DNA from: an uncultured Collinsella sp.
GTDB taxonomy: Bacteria > Actinomycetota > Coriobacteriia > Coriobacteriales > Coriobacteriaceae
DNA: 10,390 bases
Direction of reading: 5' to 3'
Assembly (NCBI GenBank): GCA_959026535.1
Contig: CAUFMB010000063.1
Coordinates: 1 to 10,390 of the forward strand
The position numbers were made by a program, and so were the translations under genes. Below, piece after piece: positions 1 to 5,406 of the stretch. Each line of letters opens with the position of its first letter. Position 1 is the stretch's first letter. The notes beneath the pieces were generated by a model. It worked only from the letters and a program-made list of their open reading frames with translations, did not search any database and was not told the origin of the DNA.

Positions 1-118
1 CGAGCGGGGGCTCCTATCTTTTCAGTGCCCTCGGATTGGGTCATAGTGTCTGTTCAACAGCGCTAACGCGGGCCTCATCATCTATACCTGCGCTCAATTT
101 GTCATCACGGCTGCCTGC
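1..118 (+). pseudogene. Upstream coding sequence of the DUF6020 gene with an apparent frameshift near position 50
   Basis: In the frame starting at position 3, codons 12-50 read SYLFSALGLGHSV. In the frame of the downstream gene, codons 50-118 read LFNSANAGLIIYT and onward into ATG 119. Joined, they give a continuous peptide of the type DUF6020 proteins carry before their second membrane segment. Neither frame alone is open across the junction as a sensible protein: the downstream frame has a TAG at 44-46. The join needs one extra base around 48-52. It could be a real inactivating deletion or a sequencing/assembly error near the edge of the sequence. The family match is from memory. Confidence 0.5.
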
Positions 119-1411
119 ATGGCCTATTCCATTTCGTCGCTGCGCAAACTGGGCGTGAGCCTGCCGGTTCGCGGTGCGATCCTGCTGTTCTTTGCGTTTA
201 TGCCGATGTTCTCTAACTACGCGGCGTTGCTCACCAAAGACGTGCTCTTTGCCGACGCGTTTTTGGTGCTGCTGGTACAGACCGTCAAGCTCGTGGCATG
301 TGGCTTGCCCCGTCGTGATGCCAATGCCGAGCGTGCGGGCGAACAGAGGCCCGTGCTCTTTGCGCGCCACGACTGGCTGTTGCTTGCGCTGGCTGCCATG
401 GGTTCCACGTTTTTGCGCAATGGCGGTCTGGTCTTTCTGTTGGCGGCCTGCGTGATTGCGGCGGCGTTTTGCGCATGGGATGTACATGTCGCCCGTCGTG
501 CGGCTAAGCAGACGGGCACCGCGGTCTCATGCGCCACGCCGCGCTTCCGCTGGGTTGGCGTCCTCGCGGTGCTCGCACTCTGCCTTGCCTCTAATATGTA
601 CTTCACCAAGGTCTTTATGCCGGCGCACGACATCACGCCTGGTTCCAAGCGCGAAATCCTCTCGATTCCGTTCCAACAGACGGCTCGTTTCGTCCAAAAG
701 CACGACGGCCTCAACTCGGGCGTCAACCCCACGGTAAAGGAGGACGGCACCATCGTGGAGGCTCCTTGCGACGGCTTGGTGACCGACGAGGAGCGCGCCG
801 TGATCGACCGGGTGCTCAAGTACGAGAATCTGGGCCGCCGTTACAACCCGGATAAGTCGGATGCCGTCAAGAACTGCTTTAACGAGTACGCCTCGCAGGA
901 GGACATCAAGGCCTATTTTGAGGTGTGGGCCCAGATGTTCAAAAGGGATCCCGAGTGCTATATCTCGGCGCTTATCAATAACTACTATGGTTATTTTTAT
1001 CCGAGCGCGCGCGATGCCTGGGTCTACAGCACGGCGCGTAGTGCCGAGATCATGGCGCGTCCCGACAACCTCAAGTACTTCGACTTCCATCCGGTTGACA
1101 GCAACGTGGTGCGCTGGTGCGACCACCTGATCAATCTGTACCGTGTGGCGGTGCAGCGCATCCCGTTTATCTCGCTCACCATGAGCTCGGCCACCTATGT
1201 GTGGATCATGATCGCCGTGGTGGTCTACCTGCTGCGTCGTCATTCATGGCGTGCGCTGGCGATCTGGGTGCCGCTGTTGGGCGTGCTCGCCGTGTGCCTG
1301 ATTGGCCCGTGCAACGGCTCGACTTACATGCGCTACCTGTATCCGGTCATCGCCTGCATGCCCTTCGCCATCGGCGCCACCGTCACCCGCAGCGACTTCC
1401 TCTGGTTCTAA
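119..1411 (+). CDS. DUF6020-family polytopic membrane protein, C-terminal part (N-terminus lost to a frame break or the window edge)
   Basis: The 430 readable residues form a membrane protein with hydrophobic segments at about 20-38, 44-62, 86-119, 145-163, 358-373, 379-397 and 404-421. A soluble, presumably extracytoplasmic, domain lies between (about 165-350). Blocks resembling the DUF6020 family are FLRNGG (98-103), SKREILSIPFQQTARF (176-191), YNPDKSDAVKN (242-252) and NNYYGYFYP (287-295). DUF6020 proteins have an architecture like membrane glycosyltransferases, but no activity is established and I assign none. ATG 119 is only the first start codon available after an in-frame stop at 44-46. 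The codons from 50 to 118 already read as family-like protein (LFNSANAGLIIYT), so the true protein begins further left. Members are normally longer (I recall well over 500 residues), so at least 100 are missing. No ribosome binding site precedes ATG 119. Family call fairly sure; start not real. Confidence 0.75.
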   Translation: MAYSISSLRKLGVSLPVRGAILLFFAFMPMFSNYAALLTKDVLFADAFLVLLVQTVKLVACGLPRRDANAERAGEQRPVLFARHDWLLLALAAMGSTFLRNGGLVFLLAACVIAAAFCAWDVHVARRAAKQTGTAVSCATPRFRWVGVLAVLALCLASNMYFTKVFMPAHDITPGSKREILSIPFQQTARFVQKHDGLNSGVNPTVKEDGTIVEAPCDGLVTDEERAVIDRVLKYENLGRRYNPDKSDAVKNCFNEYASQEDIKAYFEVWAQMFKRDPECYISALINNYYGYFYPSARDAWVYSTARSAEIMARPDNLKYFDFHPVDSNVVRWCDHLINLYRVAVQRIPFISLTMSSATYVWIMIAVVVYLLRRHSWRALAIWVPLLGVLAVCLIGPCNGSTYMRYLYPVIACMPFAIGATVTRSDFLWF

Positions 1412-1412
1412 C

Positions 1413-1445
1413 TTGGTGCATTGAGGTCGGGTTTCTTTGCACCAA
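1413..1445 (+). other. Hairpin just after the DUF6020 stop codon
   Basis: TTGGTGCA (1413-1420) and TGCACCAA (1438-1445) form a perfect 8-bp stem with a 17-nt loop, two bases after the stop codon. No T-run follows, so it is not a standard intrinsic terminator. It may protect the 3' end of the message or assist Rho-dependent termination. Confidence 0.35.
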
Positions 1446-1478
1446 AGGGGCCATCATCACGACGCCTTCATTTTGGGG

Positions 1479-1507
1479 TTTATCTCGCAGGCCAGTAGGT
1501 ATATCAT
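1479..1507 (+). promoter_or_regulatory. Possible promoter of yebC
   Basis: TATCAT (1502-1507) matches the -10 consensus at five of six positions, with TTTATC (1479-1484) 17 bases upstream as a weak -35. It would give a leader of about 60 nt before the yebC ATG. TATATT at 1521-1526 is an alternative -10 without a good -35. Confidence 0.3.
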
Positions 1508-1575
1508 AACGACGTTTGTTTATATTGCCCGAGCATCTGCGCTGGGCTTTAGGTCGAAACCGATAGGAGACACGT

Positions 1576-2382
1576 ATGTCCGGACACTCTAAGTGGGCCA
1601 CAACCAAGCATCGTAAGGGCGCGCAGGACGCCAAGCGTTCCGCCCTCTTCTCCAAGCTCAGCCGCAACATCACCGTTGCTGCCCGTCTCGGCGGTGACCC
1701 GCTGCCCGAGAACAACGCCAGCCTCGCCGCTGCCGTTGCCAAGGCCAAGGCTCAGTCCATGCCTAAGGACAAGATCAAGTCCGCTATCGACAAGGCTTTT
1801 GGTTCGGGTGCCGACGCTGCCGTCTACGAGAACATCGTGTACGAGGGCTACGGTCCCGCCGGTGTCGCCGTCTACGTCGACTGCCTGACCGACAACCGCA
1901 ACCGTACCGCCGCTGATGTCCGTTCCGCCTTCTCCCACGCTGGTGGCAACCTGGGCACCTCCGGCTCCGTCGCCTTCCAGTTTGAGCGTAAGGGCCAGAT
2001 TGTCGTCGCCAAGGAGATCCTGGACGAGAACGCCAAGAAGGAGACCATGATCGCCAACGGTGCTGCCGGTGACGAGGATGAGTTCATGATGGCCATCGCC
2101 GAGGCCGGTGGCGAGGACTACGAGGACGCCGGCGAGGAGTGGATCGTCTGGACTACTGCCAACGAGGTCATGGCTGTCTCCAAGGCGCTCGAGGAGCAGG
2201 GCGTCCAGGTCAAGGGTTCCGAGACCACCATGGTCCCGACTACCCCGACCGAGGTCTCCGGCGCCGACGCCAAGAAGGTCCAGCGCCTTATCGACCGTCT
2301 CGAGGAGCTCGACGACGTCCAGGACGTCTACAGCACCATGGACATGACCGACGAGGTCATCGCTGCCCTCGAGGAGGAGTAG
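1576..2382 (+). CDS. yebC: YebC/PmpR (TACO1) family protein
   Basis: A 268-residue member of the YebC/PmpR/TACO1 family. The N-terminus MSGHSKWATTKHRKGAQDAKR is the family signature, followed by the helical N-terminal domain, the central VYEGYGPAGVAVYVDCLTDN block and GGNLGTSGSVAFQF. The C-terminal helix (KKVQRLIDRLEELDDVQDVYSTMD) closes the family core. The family was first annotated as DNA-binding transcriptional regulators; more recent work on bacterial and mitochondrial members points to ribosome-associated help in translating difficult (polyproline) stretches. It acts in the cytoplasm. It is some 20 residues longer than typical members, the extra length lying in an acidic stretch around residues 155-190. 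The start is set by AGGAGA at 1565-1570, five bases before ATG. In many bacteria yebC neighbours ruvC; here it does not, and a terminator follows it, so it is probably transcribed alone. Family call very secure. Confidence 0.95.
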   Translation: MSGHSKWATTKHRKGAQDAKRSALFSKLSRNITVAARLGGDPLPENNASLAAAVAKAKAQSMPKDKIKSAIDKAFGSGADAAVYENIVYEGYGPAGVAVYVDCLTDNRNRTAADVRSAFSHAGGNLGTSGSVAFQFERKGQIVVAKEILDENAKKETMIANGAAGDEDEFMMAIAEAGGEDYEDAGEEWIVWTTANEVMAVSKALEEQGVQVKGSETTMVPTTPTEVSGADAKKVQRLIDRLEELDDVQDVYSTMDMTDEVIAALEEE

Positions 2383-2386
2383 CGCC

Positions 2387-2406
2387 TGCACGGGTTAAGC
2401 CGTGCA
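2387..2406 (+). other. Small hairpin after yebC
   Basis: TGCACGG (2387-2393) and CCGTGCA (2400-2406) pair perfectly around a 6-nt loop, four bases past the yebC stop. No T-run follows. It is probably a 3'-end stability element upstream of the main terminator at 2452-2493. Confidence 0.4.
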
Positions 2407-2451
2407 TATCTGGGCATAATGAAGCGAGCATGCAAGCCTCGTGGAATAGAT

Positions 2452-2493
2452 GAGCCGGATCCGCGTGCGTATGGCACCGGACCCGGCTCTTTT
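2452..2493 (+). terminator. Intrinsic terminator of yebC
   Basis: GAGCCGGATCC (2452-2462) pairs with GGACCCGGCTC (2479-2489) with one internal mismatch, giving 7 + 3 bp around a 16-nt loop. TTTT (2490-2493) follows at once. The T-run runs into a perfect TATAAT, so terminator and next promoter overlap. Confidence 0.75.
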
Positions 2494-2498
2494 ATAAT
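2471..2498 (+). promoter_or_regulatory. Promoter of the AmaP-DUF2273-Asp23 operon
   Basis: A perfect -10 TATAAT (2493-2498) lies 16 bases after ATGGCA (2471-2476), which matches the -35 consensus at four of six positions. The predicted start of transcription is near 2505, leaving a leader of about 43 nt before GTG 2548. It lies largely inside the yebC terminator. Confidence 0.55.
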
Positions 2499-2535
2499 GA
2501 TGCGAATCGTTTTGCATTCTGTGGACCGAAACCTG

Positions 2536-2541
2536 AAGGGA
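2536..2541 (+). promoter_or_regulatory. Ribosome binding site fixing the GTG 2548 start
   Basis: AAGGGA sits six bases before GTG 2548. The in-frame ATG codons further up (2419, 2497, 2500) lie before or inside the terminator/promoter and lack a ribosome binding site, so this site decides the start. Confidence 0.7.
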
Positions 2542-2547
2542 GCGCGC

Positions 2548-3093
2548 GTGCGCGTACTCAAACGAGCCCTAGCGATCGTGTATCTTGCCGCCTCCATCGT
2601 GGCGCTGGGTACGCTTGTCTGCCAGTTCTGGGGACCGTATACGTATCGCTTTATGCTGCTGTTGCGTGACACCATGCCTCGCGTCGTCGTTACGGTGTGC
2701 GCCGCTATCGTGGCGCTTGGCGTGCTCATCGGTTTTTTCCGCCTGATGTTCGCGCGTCGCGAGCCGTCCTGCGTGCATCCGGCGGGGGAGCGCAATATCG
2801 AGGTCACGCTCGCAGCGCTTTCCTCGTGCGCCCGTGCCGCGGCAGAGTGCGATAATCGCGTGATGGTTGAGCATATCGAGGCGCGCGTTCAAGGCTCCGA
2901 CGAGTCGCGCGTTCGTTTTAAGGTCGAAGCCATCGCGCTCGATGACAAGGACGTTGCCGCTCTTGCCACCTCGATGCAGCAGCGCATCGAGAAGGCCTGC
3001 GACACCATGCTCGGCACGCCGGGCACGACCGCGCGCGTCCGTTTTTTGCCGTCCAAGACTACCGTCCAGACCGTGGAGGTTTCCGGTGAGTGA
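2548..3093 (+). CDS. amaP: AmaP-like membrane anchor of the Asp23 complex
   Basis: A 181-residue protein with two N-terminal membrane helices (about 6-27 and 45-68) separated by a short loop. A positively charged FARRE turn follows, then a cytoplasmic domain (about 80-180) with an alternating beta-alpha pattern and a C-terminal strand pair, like the Asp23-type fold of AmaP. In Staphylococcus aureus AmaP holds Asp23 at the membrane; the same job is inferred here because an Asp23 gene lies two genes downstream. The GTG start is chosen for its ribosome binding site and because it begins directly at the basic stretch before helix 1 (RVLKR). The longer ATG at 2419 would put the start upstream of a terminator. 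The stop overlaps the next gene by 8 bases, which suggests translational coupling. Call rests on architecture and neighbours as much as on sequence. Confidence 0.75.
   Translation: MRVLKRALAIVYLAASIVALGTLVCQFWGPYTYRFMLLLRDTMPRVVVTVCAAIVALGVLIGFFRLMFARREPSCVHPAGERNIEVTLAALSSCARAAAECDNRVMVEHIEARVQGSDESRVRFKVEAIALDDKDVAALATSMQQRIEKACDTMLGTPGTTARVRFLPSKTTVQTVEVSGE
3075..3079 (+). promoter_or_regulatory. Ribosome binding site fixing the GTG 3086 start
   Basis: GGAGG lies inside the end of the AmaP gene, six bases before GTG 3086. It makes this GTG the clear start of the DUF2273 gene despite the overlap. Confidence 0.75.
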
Positions 3094-3463
3094 TACCAAT
3101 CAAGACAAGACCGCCCGCACGCCGCGCCTGACGATCGACCAGAACGCTACGCCAGCAGGCGAGTCCGCCGACACCAAGCCCGAGGCCGGCGAGCAGCACG
3201 ACAGCGCCGCCAACGACTTTGACGAGGCCATGGGGCTCATCAAAGGTACGGGCGCTGCCATCTGGAGCTACGCCGTGCGCCACCCCAATACTACGCTCGG
3301 CGCCTTGGCAGGCTTTATCCTCGCCGTGCTGGTACTTACGTTGGGCCTGTGGGACACGCTCGTCATCGCATTCTTTGTGCTGATCGGTGCCGTGATCGGC
3401 CAGATTCGCGATGGCGAGAACGGTATCGTCAACTTCTTCGGCCGTCTGTTTAGCGGCCGCTAA
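3086..3463 (+). CDS. DUF2273-family small membrane protein of the Asp23 operon
   Basis: A 125-residue protein. Residues 1-48 are polar, acidic and probably disordered. Residues 58-125 match DUF2273: a HPNTTLGALAGF block, two tightly spaced membrane helices (about 69-87 and 89-107), then GAVIGQIRDGENG and a terminal amphipathic helix. DUF2273 proteins regularly lie between AmaP and Asp23 genes; a role in the same envelope complex is inferred and their biochemical activity is unknown. Typical members are only about 60-80 residues, so the acidic N-terminal extension is an unusual addition. The GTG start overlaps the AmaP stop by 8 bases and has an excellent ribosome binding site. The Asp23 gene begins 44 bases after the stop. 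Confidence 0.85.
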   Translation: MSDTNQDKTARTPRLTIDQNATPAGESADTKPEAGEQHDSAANDFDEAMGLIKGTGAAIWSYAVRHPNTTLGALAGFILAVLVLTLGLWDTLVIAFFVLIGAVIGQIRDGENGIVNFFGRLFSGR

Positions 3464-3496
3464 TATGTATTCGACTGTCGCATCTGCGGCAGGCAT

Positions 3497-3504
3497 AAGG
3501 AGGA
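3497..3504 (+). promoter_or_regulatory. Strong ribosome binding site of the asp23 gene
   Basis: AAGGAGGA lies four bases before ATG 3508 and is the strongest ribosome binding site in the window. It fits high expression, as known for Asp23 proteins in other Gram-positives. Confidence 0.75.
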
Positions 3505-3507
3505 ACC

Positions 3508-4026
3508 ATGGCTTTTAACACGAAGGTCGATGTGGCCGATACCGAGCTCGAGGCGAACGAGGCCGCCGCCGAGGCGGAGGATGTAACGCTCGAGGACGAG
3601 ACGCTCGTCGAGGCCGAGTCCGAAGACGAGGTGGACGAGGACGACGAGGAGGCGGACGAGTCCGAGGACTCGCTGACCTATTCCAACGGCGTGATCGAGA
3701 AGATCGTCGCCATGGCCACCCGCGAGGTGCCGCATGTTCTGGGCATGAAGGGTAACCTTATGCACTTTGTGCAGGAACAGTTTGGTGCCGAGAACCTGAC
3801 CAAGGGCGTGACGGTCGAGGTCACCGACGACAACCGCGTGGTCGTCAACATCTCGGTCATCATCGAGTATGGCGCCTATGCGCCTGCGATCTTTGACGAC
3901 GTTAAGGCGCGCGTCACCGAGCGTCTGGCCGCGATGACCGGCCTTGAGGTGGCAGGCGTCAACCTGCGCATCGAGGATGTCATCACCCCCGAGGAGTACG
4001 AGCACCGCACCAGCCAGCACGAGTAA
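3508..4026 (+). CDS. asp23: Asp23/Gls24 family envelope stress protein with acidic N-terminal tail
   Basis: A 172-residue Asp23/Gls24 (DUF322) protein. The family domain spans about residues 56-165. It begins with SNGVIEKIVAMATREVPHVLGM, continues with strands VTVEVTDDNRVVVNISVIIEYG and AIFDDVKARVTERLAAMTGLEVAGVNLRIEDV, and ends near PEEY. Asp23 proteins are abundant, membrane-tethered cytoplasmic proteins linked to alkaline and cell-wall stress; the partner here is the AmaP-like protein. Residues 8-54 contain 26 Asp/Glu and no Lys or Arg, making a strongly acidic tail of the kind seen in several Actinomycetota members. ATG 3508 has a very strong ribosome binding site. The gene ends the operon, and two hairpins follow the stop codon. 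The family call is secure; the stress role is transferred from firmicutes. Confidence 0.9.
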   Translation: MAFNTKVDVADTELEANEAAAEAEDVTLEDETLVEAESEDEVDEDDEEADESEDSLTYSNGVIEKIVAMATREVPHVLGMKGNLMHFVQEQFGAENLTKGVTVEVTDDNRVVVNISVIIEYGAYAPAIFDDVKARVTERLAAMTGLEVAGVNLRIEDVITPEEYEHRTSQHE

Positions 4027-4063
4027 CCTACTAAAAAGGGACAGGTTTGTTTTGGTAGGTTTT
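4025..4063 (+). terminator. First hairpin after asp23, probable terminator
   Basis: AACCTACTAAAA (4025-4036) pairs with TTTTGGTAGGTT (4050-4061), 12 bp with one T-G wobble, around a 13-nt loop. TTTT ends at 4063. The stem starts within the stop codon. The stem is AT-rich, so this may be a weak terminator or a processing site; the loop carries the AGGGACAGG motif. Confidence 0.45.
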
Positions 4064-4078
4064 ACCTGCGAAAACGCC

Positions 4079-4119
4079 AAACGGTCGACCGCGCAAGCAA
4101 AAGCGCGATCGACCGTTTT
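4079..4119 (+). terminator. Main intrinsic terminator of the asp23 operon
   Basis: The arms 4079-4094 and 4103-4118 pair at 15 of 16 positions (core ACGGTCGA / TCGACCGT plus GCGC / GCGC) around an 8-nt loop. The 3' arm ends in TTTT (4116-4119). Confidence 0.8.
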
Positions 4120-4162
4120 CTATATAGCCTCGATCTAGTCATACCGCTCGTCTAACTAAGGG

Positions 4163-4190
4163 TTGCAATCTTCGCGTTCCGCGTTACCCT
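4163..4190 (+). promoter_or_regulatory. Possible promoter of the YitT-family gene
   Basis: TTGCAA (4163-4168, five of six to -35) is followed after 16 bases by TACCCT (4185-4190, three of six to -10). It would start transcription near 4197, about 37 nt before the ATG. The -10 is poor. Confidence 0.3.
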
Positions 4191-4233
4191 AATGGGCGCA
4201 TTGTTTCCAAATTGTTAACGAGGGGTTGCCGTA

Positions 4234-5256
4234 ATGGCCGACGAACACGAGACCGAAAGCAAGGCATGGGCGATTGAAGCCGCTGCGGCAGAGGCGGCGT
4301 CGCGTGCCGCCGAGGAGGTGCATCGTCCTCCGGTGGTGCCGATGGAGCGCGTGGTCGGTCGCGAGGATATCGAACGTGGCGAGCGCGCCGGCCGCAAGCG
4401 CAGCCAGGAGCCAGGCTTTCCGCGCTTTTTTGCCGAGCTCAACCTGGGCCTGATCCTCACGGCGTTCGCCATCGTTGCCTTTAAAACCCCCAATCACTTT
4501 GCCTTCGGCGGCACCTCGGGCGTGTCGGTCATTCTTTCCACGCTGTTCCCGACTCTGCCCGTCGGCGTCTTTATGTGGATCATCAATGCGGTCCTGGTCA
4601 TCCTTGGTTTTATCTTTTTGGAGCGCAAGGCAATCCTTTGGAGCGTCTTTGCCTCGTTTGCGCTTTCGGCCTACGTCTCGCTGTTTGAGCTCTTCATTCC
4701 GACTGATGTCTCTCTGACGGGTGATATGTGGCTCGACCTGTGTTTTGCCGTCATTTTGCCGGCGCTGGGCAGTGCCATTGTCTTTGACATTGGCGCCTCG
4801 ACGGGCGGCACGGACATCCTTGCCATGATCCTCAAACGCCGCACCACGCTCGAGATTGGCCGTGCACTGCTGCTGGTCGATATCGGCATCGTGACCATCG
4901 CGGCTTTCCTGTATGGCCCGCGCGTCGGCCTGTACTGCGTGCTCGGTCTGTTTGCCAAGACGCTTGTGGTCGACAAGGCCATCGAGAGCATCCACCTGCG
5001 CAAGGTCTGTACGATCATTTGCGCCGAACCGCGCAAAGTCGAGGAGTTTATCGTCAAGCATCTCAACCGCACAGCTACGATTAGCCGTGGCTACGGCGCC
5101 TTCTCGGGCAAGTGCGTCACGGTGATCATGAGCGTGCTGAGCCGTCGCGAGGCAGTGCAGCTGCGCCGCTATACCCGCGAGATTGACCCTGACGCCTTCA
5201 TCACCATCGTCGATAGCTCCGAGATCGTGGGCAAGGGCTTCCGCGGCACGAACTAG
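4234..5256 (+). CDS. YitT-family membrane protein (DUF161 plus DUF2179)
   Basis: A 340-residue YitT-family protein. The membrane part has about six segments (70-86, 107-130, 136-152, 168-186, 209-229, 231-247). It carries the family's two internally repeated glycine motifs, FGGTSGVSVIL (91-101) and GASTGGTDILAMIL (187-200). The C-terminal DUF2179 domain (about 255-336) is soluble and includes ISRGYGAFSGK and FITIVDSSEIVGKGF. The family is membrane-bound and thought to be transporter-like; the substrate is unknown. Residues 1-64 are an extra, charged, alanine-rich cytoplasmic extension not found in typical members of about 280-290 residues, predicted helical. ATG 4234 is preceded by GAGGGG (4220-4225), eight bases away. 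A terminator lies upstream and a 150-base gap follows, so it is probably transcribed alone. Family call secure, function open. Confidence 0.9.
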   Translation: MADEHETESKAWAIEAAAAEAASRAAEEVHRPPVVPMERVVGREDIERGERAGRKRSQEPGFPRFFAELNLGLILTAFAIVAFKTPNHFAFGGTSGVSVILSTLFPTLPVGVFMWIINAVLVILGFIFLERKAILWSVFASFALSAYVSLFELFIPTDVSLTGDMWLDLCFAVILPALGSAIVFDIGASTGGTDILAMILKRRTTLEIGRALLLVDIGIVTIAAFLYGPRVGLYCVLGLFAKTLVVDKAIESIHLRKVCTIICAEPRKVEEFIVKHLNRTATISRGYGAFSGKCVTVIMSVLSRREAVQLRRYTREIDPDAFITIVDSSEIVGKGFRGTN

Positions 5257-5339
5257 CGCGGACGCATCCTTCGAATCATTGAATAAGGCCGCCTACGTTG
5301 CAAATCGGCCATCTTGGAGTATTTGTCCCCACATTGGGC

Positions 5340-5345
5340 GATAAT
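5340..5345 (+). promoter_or_regulatory. Possible -10 element before the zinc-ribbon gene
   Basis: GATAAT matches five of six -10 positions and lies about 60 bases before ATG 5407. No good -35 sits 16-18 bases upstream (TTGGAG is 20 away), so this is tentative. Confidence 0.2.
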
Positions 5346-5392
5346 GTTGCCAAAGACATCGTTTGCGATCCAGGTGATTCGCTCTAGATACG

Positions 5393-5397
5393 AAGGG
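5393..5397 (+). promoter_or_regulatory. Ribosome binding site fixing the ATG 5407 start
   Basis: AAGGG directly abuts ATG 5398, too close to serve it, but lies nine bases before ATG 5407. It therefore selects the start that places the zinc ribbon at the very N-terminus. An upstream in-frame ATG at 5314 has no such site. Confidence 0.6.
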
Positions 5398-5406
5398 ATG
5401 ATTTCG

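Noticed and set aside
1549..2391. Minus-strand open frame opposite yebC
   Set aside because: yebC is unmistakable on the plus strand; the reverse frame is a by-product of GC-rich third positions.
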